A stretch of DNA of 64,000 nt from Sphingobacteriia bacterium (GTDB lineage Bacteria > Bacteroidota > Bacteroidia > Chitinophagales > Chitinophagaceae), in the NCBI GenBank assembly GCA_017304675.1, contig JAFKLS010000017.1, positions 434,001 to 498,000 of the forward strand, in the 5' to 3' direction. Shown here piece by piece: positions 1 to 9,270 of the stretch (positions are counted from its first letter, which is position 1; each line of letters starts with the position of its first letter). A model generated the notes under the pieces. It did not search any database. It was not told where the DNA came from and saw only the letters and a list, made by a program, of their open reading frames with translations. Made by a program: the position numbers and the translations under genes.

Positions 1-613
1 CAATATAATCTTCTCCTTCAAGGTTTGGCTGCACCTGCGGATTTTCGAGATAAATTTTCTTTTCTCTTTCCATTAATGTCAGACCAAGAAAAGCGCCGCC
101 AAGATCGCCGCTTACGCAAATCAGATCTCCTTTTTGTGCCGTATCTCTCCTAATAAATTTACCGGGCGCAACTTCTCCCAGGGCTGTTACGGAAATAATG
201 AATCCTTTTTGTGAAGAAGAAGTGTCTCCGCCAACAAGATCTACTTTATATTTTTCACAGGCGGCATATACACCTTCATAAAATTCATCTAACGCTTCCA
301 CGCTAAAGCGGTTGCTAATACCAATGCTCACTGTAACCTGTGTAGGGGTTGCATTCATGGCATATACATCGCTTAAATTCACTACCACACTCTTATAGCC
401 CAAATGTTTCAGAGGGGTATACATTAAATCGAAATGAATTCCCTCTATCAGCAAGTCTGTTGTAACAACAGTTTGTTTACCGAAATGGTCTACCACAGCA
501 GCATCGTCTCCAATACTTAACAGTGTTGAAGCATTTTGAATTTCAAAATTTCTGGTAAGGTGATTTATCAGGCCAAATTCTCCGAGAGATGATATTTCAG
601 TTCTGTTTTCCAT
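1..613 (-). CDS. thiL: Thiamine-monophosphate kinase, partial (3' end off the left edge)
   Basis: ThiL phosphorylates thiamine monophosphate to the active cofactor thiamine diphosphate with ATP, in the cytoplasm. The reverse strand reads from an ATG at 611-613 without a stop to the window edge, giving about 204 residues. Visible family marks are the N-terminal GEFGLI stretch, the Mg/ATP motif SIGDDAAV, the TTDLLIEGIHFD segment, LSDVYAMNATP, and VGGDTSSSQKG followed by ALGEVAPGK. The start is fixed by a TAATG overlap with the upstream inositol monophosphatase stop codon, so the two genes are probably translationally coupled. The C-terminal third lies outside the window. I am confident of the family. 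Confidence 0.93.
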   Translation of the reverse strand, partial: MENRTEISSLGEFGLINHLTRNFEIQNASTLLSIGDDAAVVDHFGKQTVVTTDLLIEGIHFDLMYTPLKHLGYKSVVVNLSDVYAMNATPTQVTVSIGISNRFSVEALDEFYEGVYAACEKYKVDLVGGDTSSSQKGFIISVTALGEVAPGKFIRRDTAQKGDLICVSGDLGGAFLGLTLMEREKKIYLENPQVQPNLEGEDYI

Positions 614-1392
614 TATAAGCTCCCTCCGTTAATCACGTTTAGCATCTGATCGTGAATCTTTCCATTCGTTGCTATTAAATGCGGTTGATAAGGGCTGTAT
701 TCATTGCCTGAAAAATCGGTTACCTTACCTCCGGCTTCTTCTACAATTAAAAAACCTGCAGCACTGTCCCATGCCTGTAGTTTATGCTCATAAAAACCAT
801 CGAACCTGCCGGCTGCAACCCAACACAGATCTATGGCAGCACTACCCAATCTTCTTACAGGGATTCCTTTCCTGATAAATTTTTCAAAAACCTGTAATGG
901 CCCGTTGGGAGCATCTAAATAGGTATACGGAAAACCTGTTACCAAACAGCTTTTTATAATTTCTGTTTTATTACTAACTGAAATTTTTCTGTCATTCAAT
1001 GTTGCTCCAAAACCTCTTTGGGCAAAAAACAGTTCATTAATAAAAGGATTATATACCGCCCCCATTAACATTTTACCATTTTTTTCTAAGGCAATGCTTA
1101 CACAACAAATAGGAATGCCGTTGGCATAATTCACCGTTCCGTCAATAGGATCTATAATCCATTTATAATCGCTTTCCTGTACCACTTCTCCGGCTTCTTC
1201 GCTAAGGATAAAATGATCCGGATAATCTTCCTTAATAATATTAATGATGGCTTCTTCACTTTTATGATCCACTTCTGTTACAAGGTTGTTAATTCCTTCT
1301 TTATTAGAAACCGTAAAAGATTTATCGAAATATTCTTTCATGATAGAAGCCCCTGCCTCTGCTGCTTTTAATAAGGTGTGTTTTATTAACAT
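613..1392 (-). CDS. suhB: Inositol monophosphatase family protein (SuhB-like)
   Basis: This is a Mg2+-dependent, Li+-sensitive sugar-phosphatase of the FIG superfamily, probably acting on inositol-1-phosphate or a related phosphomonoester. The metal-binding motifs are visible: LVTEVDHKSEE, SEEAGE, the signature WIIDPIDGTVNYANG, and near the C-terminus QAWDSAAGFLIVEEAGG. I start it at the ATG at 1392, giving 259 residues. A start nine codons further upstream is possible, but a TACTTTTG promoter element lies at 1397-1404, only four bases before this ATG. Its TAA overlaps the thiL ATG. The exact substrate cannot be told from the sequence, and the suhB symbol reflects the family only. Confidence 0.88.
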   Translation of the reverse strand: MLIKHTLLKAAEAGASIMKEYFDKSFTVSNKEGINNLVTEVDHKSEEAIINIIKEDYPDHFILSEEAGEVVQESDYKWIIDPIDGTVNYANGIPICCVSIALEKNGKMLMGAVYNPFINELFFAQRGFGATLNDRKISVSNKTEIIKSCLVTGFPYTYLDAPNGPLQVFEKFIRKGIPVRRLGSAAIDLCWVAAGRFDGFYEHKLQAWDSAAGFLIVEEAGGKVTDFSGNEYSPYQPHLIATNGKIHDQMLNVINGGSL

Positions 1393-1396
1393 GCTG

Positions 1397-1404
1397 CAAA
1401 AGTA
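1397..1404 (-). promoter_or_regulatory. Bacteroidota -7 element (TACTTTTG) of the suhB-thiL pair
   Basis: Read on the minus strand the bases are TACTTTTG, a perfect match to the Bacteroidota TAnnTTTG element. Only four bases separate it from the ATG at 1392, so the transcript would be leaderless or nearly so. I found no convincing -33 TTG. Confidence 0.5.
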
Positions 1405-1510
1405 ACGGCTGAAGCCCACTAAAGGAAAAGATAATTCTCTTGTTGCACCATGCTTAACGGGTTGGCATATAAAATGGCTATCATCATAAGTCTTATCGTA
1501 ATAAATCGTT

Positions 1511-1537
1511 ATCTTCAGCCCTAAAGTAGCTGAAGAT
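1511..1537. repeat. Perfect 9-bp inverted repeat in the suhB/GH3 intergenic region
   Basis: ATCTTCAGC at 1511-1519 and GCTGAAGAT at 1529-1537 are exact inverted copies around a nine-base loop. No T run follows on either strand, so it is not a typical terminator. It lies about 30 bp upstream of a weak promoter-like TAGTTTCG (1569-1576) for the GH3-like gene, and could be an operator or a chance hairpin. Confidence 0.4.
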
Positions 1538-1602
1538 TAGCGTTCTATGATATTTAGCCGATTTAAATTAGTTTCGCATCTCTAAACGCACTGTACTTAA
1601 TA

Positions 1603-3129
1603 ATGGCCCTAATTGAAATAAACCTCCCCAAAACGATCGTTTCTGCCTTAGGGTTGCCTGAAAACAGCCCCCGAAGACAGCAGATAAAGGTTTTGAAAAA
1701 AATATTACGCAAAGCACAATTCACAGAGTTTGGACAGCAATATAAGTTTGACGAGATACTTTTAAGTAAACACCCGGGTAAAAAATTCCAGGAAATAGTT
1801 CCTGCTTTTACTTATAACACTATTTACGAACAATGGTGGCACAAAACATTAGATGGTGTTCCGGATGTATGTTGGCCGGGTAAAATAAAATATTATGCCC
1901 TCTCTTCCGGCACTTCAGAATCTGCCAGCAAATTCATTCCTATTACTAACGACTTGCTGAAGGGGAATAAAATGGTAATGATCAAACAACTGTTAACCTT
2001 GCGCAATTACGACGAAGTACCTCTGGCATCTGTTAGCAAAGGCTGGCTAACGTTGGGCGGCAGTACAGACCTTCAGAAAAACCATGGATATTATGCCGGA
2101 GATTTAAGCGGCATTACAGCCAAAAAAGCGCCTATATGGTTTCAGCCATTTTACAAGCCGGGCAAAAAAATAGCTAAAGAAAAAGATTGGAATAAAAAAT
2201 TACAGGACATTGTAGATAAAGCACCTCAATGGGATATTGGTTTTGTAGTGGGCGTACCGGCCTGGATACAAATGTGCATGGAGATGATTATTGAAAAATA
2301 CCAGCTCAACAACATACACGATATATGGCCCAACCTTGCCTTTTTTGTACATGGCGGCGTAAGTTTTGAGCCCTATAAAAAAGGGTTTGAAAAATTATTG
2401 GGCAAGCCCCTTACCTATATAGAAACTTACCTGGCAAGTGAAGGGTTTATTGCTTACCAGGATAAACAAAATGCTAAAGGGATGCGCCTAGTAACCAACG
2501 GGCATTTGTTTCTGGAGTTTATTGAATTCACCGATAGGAATTTTGATGGTGATGGCAATTTAGTGGAAGGCGCTAAGGCATTAATGATTCACGAAGTAGA
2601 GGAGAATAAAGATTATGCCCTGCTTATTAGTACCACTGCAGGAGCCTGGCGTTACCTTATTGGCGATACCATACGCTTTACAGACAAAGAAAGATGCGAG
2701 GTAATTATTACCGGTAGAACAAAACATTTCCTAAGCCTCGTAGGAGAACACCTGAGTGTTGATAATATGAACAAAGCCATTCAACTGGTAAGCGAAGAAT
2801 TGAATATTTCCATCCCGGAATTTACAGTTTGCGGCATACCCTATGGCAATTTTTTTGCACACCATTGGTATGTTGCCTGCAATGATGCTATTAATGCAGA
2901 ACAGTTGAAAGCAATGATAGATGAGAAATTAAAGATTCTGAACGATGATTATGCTGTTGAAAGGAAAAGCGCATTGAAAGAAGTATTTCTTGATATTTTG
3001 AGTGAAGAACAGTTTATGGATTTTATGAAAATGAAGGGTAAACTGGGCGGGCAACACAAATTTCCAAGGGTTTTAAAAGGGAAAATGTTGGAAGACTGGC
3101 AACGATTTTTAAACACAGTTCCTGCATAG
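1603..3129 (+). CDS. GH3 auxin-responsive-promoter family acyl-adenylating protein
   Basis: A 508-residue member of the GH3 branch of the acyl-adenylate-forming (ANL-like) superfamily. The plant members conjugate acyl acids such as indole acetate to amino acids; the bacterial role is mostly unknown. Visible marks are the nucleotide-binding stretch YALSSGTSESASKFIPIT (about 105-122), the central YIETYLASEGF motif (about 276-286) and the hinge region YLIGDTIRF followed by VIITGRTKHFLSLVGEHLS (about 350-385). Length matches the family. No carrier-protein or biosynthetic partner gene is adjacent, so the substrate is open. The ATG start is preceded by a weak promoter-like TAGTTTCG at 1569-1576. 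The family call is firm, the reaction inferred. Confidence 0.85.
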   Translation: MALIEINLPKTIVSALGLPENSPRRQQIKVLKKILRKAQFTEFGQQYKFDEILLSKHPGKKFQEIVPAFTYNTIYEQWWHKTLDGVPDVCWPGKIKYYALSSGTSESASKFIPITNDLLKGNKMVMIKQLLTLRNYDEVPLASVSKGWLTLGGSTDLQKNHGYYAGDLSGITAKKAPIWFQPFYKPGKKIAKEKDWNKKLQDIVDKAPQWDIGFVVGVPAWIQMCMEMIIEKYQLNNIHDIWPNLAFFVHGGVSFEPYKKGFEKLLGKPLTYIETYLASEGFIAYQDKQNAKGMRLVTNGHLFLEFIEFTDRNFDGDGNLVEGAKALMIHEVEENKDYALLISTTAGAWRYLIGDTIRFTDKERCEVIITGRTKHFLSLVGEHLSVDNMNKAIQLVSEELNISIPEFTVCGIPYGNFFAHHWYVACNDAINAEQLKAMIDEKLKILNDDYAVERKSALKEVFLDILSEEQFMDFMKMKGKLGGQHKFPRVLKGKMLEDWQRFLNTVPA

Positions 3130-3164
3130 AACATGCCATTAACCAGATTTAAAATTTGTACTGC

Positions 3165-3800
3165 ATGATTGCTCCTTTCTTAAAAGGATTAGCATTGGGA
3201 GTAATGCTGGCCATTTCTGTAGGGCCGGTTATCTTTTCAATTATAAAACAAAGCATTAACAACGGTTATAAGGGAGGTTTTACGTTTGTTGCAGGCGTTA
3301 GTGCCAGCGATATTACATTGGTGTTAATGAGTCAGCTTTTTACTGCTTTATTTCAGGAGTTACTTTCTTATAAAAAAAGCATAGGCATTTGCGGCAGTAT
3401 TTTATTAATAGCACTGGGTATTTACATTTTGCTCTTTAAAAAAACAAAGAAAAAAGAAGACGGCAGCCAAAGCATTAACATGCGTAAAAGAGATTACCTT
3501 AAAACTTTTTTATCGGGCTTTTTTATGAATACCTTAAACCCCGGCGTAATTGCTTTCTGGCTTATTATTGCCACTTCGGTTGTAGGGCTGCCATTTAATT
3601 ACAGGCTCATCATGTTCGGCACCTGCCTTGTTTTTGTTCTGGCTACAGATGTATTAAAAGTTTTACTGGCCGGCAGATTAAGAGAAAAGCTTACACCACA
3701 TAATATTCATATCATTAACCGTATTTCTGCACTCATATTAATTGGTTTCGGCATTGCACTAATATGGGGTACCATGGAATTTAATACCAAACTCCTTTAA
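3165..3800 (+). CDS. LysE/RhtB family exporter
   Basis: A 211-residue inner-membrane protein of the LysE superfamily, which exports amino acids or similar small molecules. The N-terminus carries the family pattern of a first helix with GLALGVMLAISVGPV (about residues 6-20), and about six hydrophobic segments follow. A lysine-rich cytoplasmic loop (KKTKKKEDG) separates helices 3 and 4. The ATG at 3165 is preferred over a TTG three codons upstream. The gene follows the GH3-like gene by 35 bp on the same strand and may be co-transcribed; export of an amino-acid conjugate is an attractive but untested idea. Confidence 0.82.
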   Translation: MIAPFLKGLALGVMLAISVGPVIFSIIKQSINNGYKGGFTFVAGVSASDITLVLMSQLFTALFQELLSYKKSIGICGSILLIALGIYILLFKKTKKKEDGSQSINMRKRDYLKTFLSGFFMNTLNPGVIAFWLIIATSVVGLPFNYRLIMFGTCLVFVLATDVLKVLLAGRLREKLTPHNIHIINRISALILIGFGIALIWGTMEFNTKLL

Positions 3801-3847
3801 CTTATTATTGCTTTTTTTATTGTTGCAATACCGCTACCTTTCGGTTG

Positions 3848-4408
3848 ATGAAACAACTATTGCTGTTTTTTTTACTAATAGCCTGTACTGCCGCATTTAC
3901 ACAAACGAACGAATGGATGGTATTACGAAAAAGAGGCGTTTCTGTTAAAACATTTTTCCCGGGAAACTTTATAGCCTTTCAGTTAAACAATTACCAGTGG
4001 ATTGAAGGAAACATTACTGCCTTCAGGAACGATTCCATTTTTTTATCTCAATTAAGAATTCAAATACTGTATAATGCATGGGGCCTGCCTGTTAGAGATA
4101 CCGTAAACATGGGCATGCTCGTTTACAGGATTAACGAAATATATGCACTGCCCTTAGAACAAAAAGGGGTTACTGCTTTTAACAACGGTTCTCTTTTACA
4201 GGTTGCAGGTGCCGGCTATATTGTACTAAATGCCATTAACAGCGCTATACTGCACGATCCTTTTTTCAGTACTGTAAACTTAGCCAGGATAGGTATTGCT
4301 GCAGGTGTTTTTATGATTGGAAAAACAATGCAATGGAACCATCCCAAAAAAGTGATCCTTGGAAAAAAATATAAACTGGAAGCTATTAAGGTAGATACAA
4401 CTCGTTAA
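3848..4408 (+). CDS. Hypothetical exported protein
   Basis: I do not recognise this 186-residue protein. It starts with a clear signal peptide (MKQLLLFFLLIACTAAF, cleavage near TQTNE), then has a roughly 100-residue domain rich in beta-prone residues and a hydrophobic stretch near residues 115-160 that could be one or two membrane segments. The ATG at 3848 is chosen over an adjacent TTG. A promoter-like TACCTTTC lies about six bases upstream. It precedes mtgA by 22 bp and may share its transcript, which would place it in the cell envelope. No function is assigned. Confidence 0.6.
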   Translation: MKQLLLFFLLIACTAAFTQTNEWMVLRKRGVSVKTFFPGNFIAFQLNNYQWIEGNITAFRNDSIFLSQLRIQILYNAWGLPVRDTVNMGMLVYRINEIYALPLEQKGVTAFNNGSLLQVAGAGYIVLNAINSAILHDPFFSTVNLARIGIAAGVFMIGKTMQWNHPKKVILGKKYKLEAIKVDTTR

Positions 4409-4430
4409 ATCACACCATAAATCAAAAGGA

Positions 4431-5129
4431 TTGAAAAAAGCATGGCATTTTATTAAAAGAGTTCTGTTATACATGTTTATCAGTTCACTTATTTATGCCA
4501 TTGTTTGCAGGTGGGTAATGCCACCTATTACGGTTACACAAATAACAAACTCATTCACTTATGGATTAAAGAGAGATTATGTACGCTGGGATGATATTTC
4601 GTATAATGTAAAGCTTGCTGCCATTGCCAGCGAAGATCAGGCATTTCCCGATCATTGGGGCTTCGATATGAATGCTTTGAAGAAAAGCTTCAATCCTAAA
4701 AAGAAAAATAAAAAAACAAGGATTGCATTAGGTGGTGCAGCCAGTACCATTTCTCAGCAAACTGCAAAGAATGTTTTTTTATGGCAGGGAAGCGGTGTTA
4801 CAAAATATATTAGAAAAGGGCTTGAGTTTTATTTTACCGGGTTAACCGAGCTTTTCTGGAATAAAAAAAGAATACTGGAAGTATACCTTAATACCATTGA
4901 AATGGGGCCGGGTATTTTTGGTATTGAAGCAGCATCTCAGCATTATTTTCATAAACCTGCAAAGAGTTTAAGCAGGGAAGAGGCCGCAAAGATTATTTCA
5001 TGTTTACCCAATCCAAAAAGATTTTCTGTAGTACCTATAAGCAGGCGGGTTGCATGGCGCTATCCCCAGATTATACGCGAAATGAATAATATTGAAGACG
5101 ACCCGGACATTCAAAAAATCATCCGTTAA
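4431..5129 (+). CDS. mtgA: Monofunctional peptidoglycan glycosyltransferase (GT51)
   Basis: MtgA polymerises lipid II into glycan strands. The 232-residue protein has an N-terminal membrane anchor (about residues 9-28) and a single GT51 domain. The catalytic glutamate motif SEDQAFPDHWGFD sits at about 67-79 (Glu68), followed by GGAASTISQQTAKNVFLW, then KRILEVYLNTIEMGPGIFG and AASQHYFHKPAKSL. There is no transpeptidase domain, as expected for the monofunctional class. The start is TTG at 4431; no in-frame ATG fits. Its stop is one base from the stop of the convergent type IX cargo gene. Confidence 0.93.
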   Translation: MKKAWHFIKRVLLYMFISSLIYAIVCRWVMPPITVTQITNSFTYGLKRDYVRWDDISYNVKLAAIASEDQAFPDHWGFDMNALKKSFNPKKKNKKTRIALGGAASTISQQTAKNVFLWQGSGVTKYIRKGLEFYFTGLTELFWNKKRILEVYLNTIEMGPGIFGIEAASQHYFHKPAKSLSREEAAKIISCLPNPKRFSVVPISRRVAWRYPQIIREMNNIEDDPDIQKIIR

Positions 5130-5130
5130 C

Positions 5131-7428
5131 TTACCTGATGATAGTTACTGAACCACCCATAGGTGCCCGTCCGTTTTTTGGTTGAATTATATAATAATAA
5201 GTTCCTATGGGAAGAGGTGTGCCTTTAAACGTTCCATCCCACGGCGTATTATACCCTACCGATTCAAAAACAATTTGCCCTGTTCTGTTAAACACTTGAA
5301 CAATGCAATTAGGATAGTCTTTCAGGTTACCAATGATCCATGTATCGTTGATGCCGTCTCCATTAGGTGAGAATGCATTGGGAGCAATCGGTTTCAGTAA
5401 TACTTTTATATTGACCGTATCGCTGGCTTTGCATCCGTTTGAATCTGTAGCCTGAACAATATATGTTATATTTTTTAAAGGCGTTGTTGTAGGCTGCAAC
5501 AGTGTATCGTTATTCAGATAAGTGGCTGGCGCCCATAAATAGGTAAGGTTATTGCTGCCTGAGCTTGCCTGTATTAAAGCGCTATTACCTTCCAGCACAG
5601 ACAAACCGGGCCCTGCATTTATTATAGGAGTTTGCCAAACGGTAATGGGTTGCACTGCAGAATCTTTACACCCGTTATTTGCGGTAAACAAATATTGCAG
5701 GGTGAATGTTCCGGCCATATTAGGAGTAAACAACCCCTTTGCATTTACCCCTTTCCCCGAAAAAATACCATTCCCTGCCATACCGCTTAACTCAACAGGT
5801 GTGGCTATTGGGTAAGCAGGATTGTTTTTGCACAGAGAGGAAATTGCAGGAAATACAATCTTTGGTTTGGCTAATAAATTAAATGTTTTTATAACAGAGT
5901 TAATGCAAGTTACTCCCGAATAAACATCGTACCGAATAGAAATGGTTTGAGAAAACGGGCTGATAAAAGCATCATAGAAATGTGTGTATCTTTTTTTAAA
6001 ATCCGGGTTCGTATAAGTTTCCATTGCTGTTGGATGATTGATTGCATCCCAATAAATGTCTATTCGGGTAAGCTTACCAAAATCAACCGATGAATTATCT
6101 ATGATGGCAACGGTATCTCCTGAACAAAAATCAGTTTTAGTTAGAAAGTTAAAATCTGCTTTCGGAACAGAACCGTTCACCGTAAATGGTTTTGTTAAAC
6201 TATCTATACAACCTGCGGCAGATGTTACAATACTTTTAACCATATATGTTTTGGCCGCCTTGTATACATGCGATGGATTCTTTAAAACCGAACTATTGGG
6301 GTTAAGAGATGTTGCAAGAGCATCATCAAAATTCCAGGAATAATTTAACGGAAGAGATGCGTTGTCTTTGGTAAATGAGCTATCAGTGAAATTAGCAATC
6401 GCATCATTTAAACAAATTCCGGGTATACCAAAATTCACTTTCGGGTTTGGCCTTATGCTCACTTTAACACTATCTGTAGAAAAACAACCAGCAGAAGCGG
6501 CAAATGCTGTTTTTACATAGTAAGTTGTTGAAATGGTTGTATCGCTTGTATTGTTGTATTGTAAAACAGGATTAGCTGTTGCAGCGTTGCTTAAACCTGT
6601 TGCAGGAGACCAGTTATATACATATCCTGCACTGGCATTTGTGCCTAATTGCAACAATTTATTGGAACATATGCTTGCAATGCCATTAACACCTCCTGCC
6701 ACAGATGGTGGCATATCAGTGTATATAATGGCATTCTTAATGGAATGATTGTCGTTAGAGCCACCTACACTGGCAGTAAAGCCCAAATAGCCGCTGAAGT
6801 TAAATTGTTGGTTTGCCGTTAACAGCAATTTACCATTAACAGAAACATTAATTGCACCATCATTATATTCAATAAGCGCATGATTATAGCTGGCAGAACG
6901 AATAAAGGAAAGGTTCCCACCTGCATTATCCGCAGTTGGCTGATTCCAGCATTCATCATAACCCGCACCATACCTTATTTCAACTTTAGGCATATTGGCT
7001 GTTGTTGGAAACATACAATTATTATAAGTATCAAAACATACTTTCAATCCATTAGCCGTTGCAGGAATGCCTAAGCCCTGGCCTGTAACAAACCCAACAG
7101 GTGGTGTATCTAAAAAACAAAATGCAAGCCCATCCGCACCATTGCCATCATATATTCTAAAATCGAATTCTGCTTTCCATTTTTTACAAATAGATAAGTT
7201 AATGGGCTGGTTATAAAAAATCGCCCCGCTTTTATTACCACCAATACTACAAATAATTACTTCACTCGAATTGTTATTTAAAATATTACCTACTCTTGCA
7301 TCTCCCTGTAAGTTCCATCCTGAAGTATTTACAGGGGTGCCCTGTAACTGGGCAAATACATAAGTTTGGGCACTTATGTAATTGATGACATTGGAAAATA
7401 AAAAAATAAAAAGAAATCTTATATACAC
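5131..7428 (-). CDS. Secreted lectin/PKD-domain protein with type IX (type B) sorting domain
   Basis: A 765-residue surface or secreted protein. An N-terminal signal peptide ends near ISAQ. An L-type-lectin-like domain follows (about 25-235, with DFRIYDGNGADGLAFCF and GLKVCFDTYNN), then PKD-like and immunoglobulin-like repeats (for example YSWNFDDA with KNPSHVYKAAKTY near 365-400). The last about 90 residues form the gliding-motility-associated C-terminal domain: SPNGDGINDTW, VQVFNRTGQIVFES, TPWDGTFKG, IGTYYYII. That domain directs export through the type IX system and attachment or release at the surface. The start appears to be GTG at 7428. The carbohydrate ligand is unknown. Confidence 0.88.
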   Translation of the reverse strand: MYIRFLFIFLFSNVINYISAQTYVFAQLQGTPVNTSGWNLQGDARVGNILNNNSSEVIICSIGGNKSGAIFYNQPINLSICKKWKAEFDFRIYDGNGADGLAFCFLDTPPVGFVTGQGLGIPATANGLKVCFDTYNNCMFPTTANMPKVEIRYGAGYDECWNQPTADNAGGNLSFIRSASYNHALIEYNDGAINVSVNGKLLLTANQQFNFSGYLGFTASVGGSNDNHSIKNAIIYTDMPPSVAGGVNGIASICSNKLLQLGTNASAGYVYNWSPATGLSNAATANPVLQYNNTSDTTISTTYYVKTAFAASAGCFSTDSVKVSIRPNPKVNFGIPGICLNDAIANFTDSSFTKDNASLPLNYSWNFDDALATSLNPNSSVLKNPSHVYKAAKTYMVKSIVTSAAGCIDSLTKPFTVNGSVPKADFNFLTKTDFCSGDTVAIIDNSSVDFGKLTRIDIYWDAINHPTAMETYTNPDFKKRYTHFYDAFISPFSQTISIRYDVYSGVTCINSVIKTFNLLAKPKIVFPAISSLCKNNPAYPIATPVELSGMAGNGIFSGKGVNAKGLFTPNMAGTFTLQYLFTANNGCKDSAVQPITVWQTPIINAGPGLSVLEGNSALIQASSGSNNLTYLWAPATYLNNDTLLQPTTTPLKNITYIVQATDSNGCKASDTVNIKVLLKPIAPNAFSPNGDGINDTWIIGNLKDYPNCIVQVFNRTGQIVFESVGYNTPWDGTFKGTPLPIGTYYYIIQPKNGRAPMGGSVTIIR

Positions 7429-7486
7429 TGCAAGAAACTTAGAACGTAAAAATAAGTTTAAATAAGATGGCCCTTCATAAAAACTA

Positions 7487-8053
7487 CTATAAAATGGTTT
7501 TATTTATAAACTCAATTGCAGTAGAAAGTCTTTGTTGGTAATTGCCCGATATTTCAATCCATGGTGTTGACTGATTGATGAGAATGTCTTTGTAAATATA
7601 ATATAGCTCTTTTCTTGGCTGTTCATCCGGATACTCTCTCAGTGCATCTTTTACCCAAGGGAGATCTATGTTACAAAGCAGGTAAGCATCATATTTCCTT
7701 GCCGTAATCTCATTTAAAATAAACTGGTGGCATTTGCCAAAAACATACTCACACCAAACTTTCATTACATACATATCTGTATCAATAAACAAAACAGGCG
7801 TAATGGATTGTTTACCGGGTAGTTTCCCTTTATTTGTTTTCGTAGCAGTTACCTGTAATTCGCATTTTTTTTCCAAATCCAATTGCCCTTTTGCTATGGT
7901 TAATAACGCATCATACGTATAATCCTTGCCATTGGCCAACAGGTATTCACGCGCATATTCAGGGCAGGAGTACGTTTGATAATGCTCTGCCAGTTGAAGC
8001 GTTAAGGTGCTTTTCCCGGTAGATTCCGGCCCTATGATAACGATCTTTTTCAA
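7487..8053 (-). CDS. P-loop nucleotide kinase, NadR/nicotinamide-riboside-kinase-like
   Basis: The 188-residue protein opens with a Walker A motif, GPESTGKST (residues 8-16), the hallmark of the kinase domain of NadR, which phosphorylates nicotinamide riboside to NMN. The segment CPEYAREYLLANG (about 30-42) and the downstream LFIDTDMYVMKVW also match that family. It belongs with pnuC two genes upstream on the same strand: PnuC would import nicotinamide riboside and this enzyme would trap it by phosphorylation. The start is TTG at 8053; no ATG is available. Function is inferred from motif plus neighbour. Confidence 0.85.
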   Translation of the reverse strand: MKKIVIIGPESTGKSTLTLQLAEHYQTYSCPEYAREYLLANGKDYTYDALLTIAKGQLDLEKKCELQVTATKTNKGKLPGKQSITPVLFIDTDMYVMKVWCEYVFGKCHQFILNEITARKYDAYLLCNIDLPWVKDALREYPDEQPRKELYYIYKDILINQSTPWIEISGNYQQRLSTAIEFINKTIL

Positions 8054-8070
8054 AGAATGAATTTATATTG

Positions 8071-8604
8071 TTAGGCTGCCAGTTGTACCTGGTTATTTTT
8101 CTTATACAATTTAATCATCCGGATATTTATTTTGGCATGATATGTTTTTGTAAAAAAGGTAGTCATCCAAAAATGCTTGCACAATAAAAACTTAGGGTTG
8201 GCAAATATAAAATCAGGGAAGAAATGATACCATCGATAGCCATAATTATAGAAATCCTGCCGGCAATACTTTTTAAATCCCACATCGTCTGCGGCAGCCA
8301 ATACAGCATCTCGCTGACATCTTGATCTTATAAAGGGTTTAACAAACCTGGCATTATAACCATAGGAATAAAAAAGATCACGCAACTGTTTATAATTTTG
8401 ATAACGGGAATAAGCATCGAGCTGAGGAAACAAAGGCATTGTTATAAAAGGATATAACAATAATCGTTTTACAAATACAAATTGCCCTTCCATGAAACCG
8501 TTTTTATTAAGTCCATTAAAAACAAGGTATAAAAAAACAATTTCGGCAATAGTTACATAATGCAATAATATTCCTGCCCGTATATATGGATGAACCTTCT
8601 TCAA
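8071..8604 (-). CDS. Conserved hypothetical membrane-associated protein in the NR-salvage unit
   Basis: I cannot name a family for this 177-residue protein. It has a single hydrophobic segment near the N-terminus (about residues 10-30) followed by an aromatic- and lysine-rich region (many Tyr, Phe, Trp) and a basic C-terminal tail ending QVQLAA. It lies 27 bp downstream of pnuC and 17 bp upstream of the kinase-like gene on the same strand, which suggests a shared transcript and a role connected with nicotinamide riboside uptake. The start is TTG at 8604, followed by two lysine codons. Confidence 0.6.
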   Translation of the reverse strand: MKKVHPYIRAGILLHYVTIAEIVFLYLVFNGLNKNGFMEGQFVFVKRLLLYPFITMPLFPQLDAYSRYQNYKQLRDLFYSYGYNARFVKPFIRSRCQRDAVLAAADDVGFKKYCRQDFYNYGYRWYHFFPDFIFANPKFLLCKHFWMTTFFTKTYHAKINIRMIKLYKKNNQVQLAA

Positions 8605-8631
8605 AACCTTATTGTTTGTATTTAAAGATAC

Positions 8632-9246
8632 TTAAAGTAATGCTTTCCTGTATCGCTGCTGCCACTGCATCCAGCCGGATATAGCCAATATTAGTAACAC
8701 TATATATTGAAAAGAAGTAAAGGCCAGCCCTTTGTAATAATTGAGAGGGATTGATGCTATGTTGGTAACGATCCACCAAATCCAATTTTCCATTTTCTTC
8801 TTATTCATCAACAACATTCCCGTAAATGCTGCGGCACTGGTAAAAGCATCGGCCTGCGGAACTGTACTATCTGTAAAGTTTTTTAATACAAAAAATAAAA
8901 TACCCCAGCAGGCTATAAAAAAAATTATCGACTGTACCCATTCTCCGGTACTACTGAAACTAATCAGCAGTTTTTCATTTCCGTTTCTTTTCCTGCTCCA
9001 CATAACCCAGCCAATAATACTCATTACGGTATAATAAAAGTTAACGGAAGCATCGGCATACAGCCCATGCTTAATGTATAAATAAATATAAATACAAGTA
9101 CTCACCATACCTACAGGATATACCAGTATATTTTCTTTTCTTGAAAACAATACGCTGCTAATGCCAAACACCACACCAATAAACTCAAGCGGTGATGTGT
9201 GTTGTATCTCTGTGGTAAATTGTTGAAAAATAGTTAACAGGTTCAC
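8632..9246 (-). CDS. pnuC: Nicotinamide riboside/mononucleotide transporter PnuC
   Basis: PnuC proteins are seven-helix facilitators for nicotinamide riboside. The family marks are visible: SSVLFSRKENILVYPVGMVST, YADASVNFYYTVMSIIGWVMW with the conserved tryptophans, and WIWWIVTNIASIPLNYYKGL. I place the start at GTG 9246 (about 204 residues). A TTG at 9273 is also in frame, but it lies inside the promoter element TATCTTTG at 9271-9278 and so could not be read from that promoter. The downstream riboside-kinase-like gene supports nicotinamide riboside as substrate. No thiamine or other riboswitch fits in the 76 bases to the divergent osmC start. Confidence 0.9.
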   Translation of the reverse strand: MNLLTIFQQFTTEIQHTSPLEFIGVVFGISSVLFSRKENILVYPVGMVSTCIYIYLYIKHGLYADASVNFYYTVMSIIGWVMWSRKRNGNEKLLISFSSTGEWVQSIIFFIACWGILFFVLKNFTDSTVPQADAFTSAAAFTGMLLMNKKKMENWIWWIVTNIASIPLNYYKGLAFTSFQYIVLLILAISGWMQWQQRYRKALL

Positions 9247-9270
9247 GAAAAAAGGAATTAATGTTTTTTT

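Noticed and set aside
1450-1524. 24-codon frame in the suhB/GH3 intergenic region
   Set aside because: Short, no promoter or terminator of its own, and it crosses into the hairpin at 1511-1537; not enough support.
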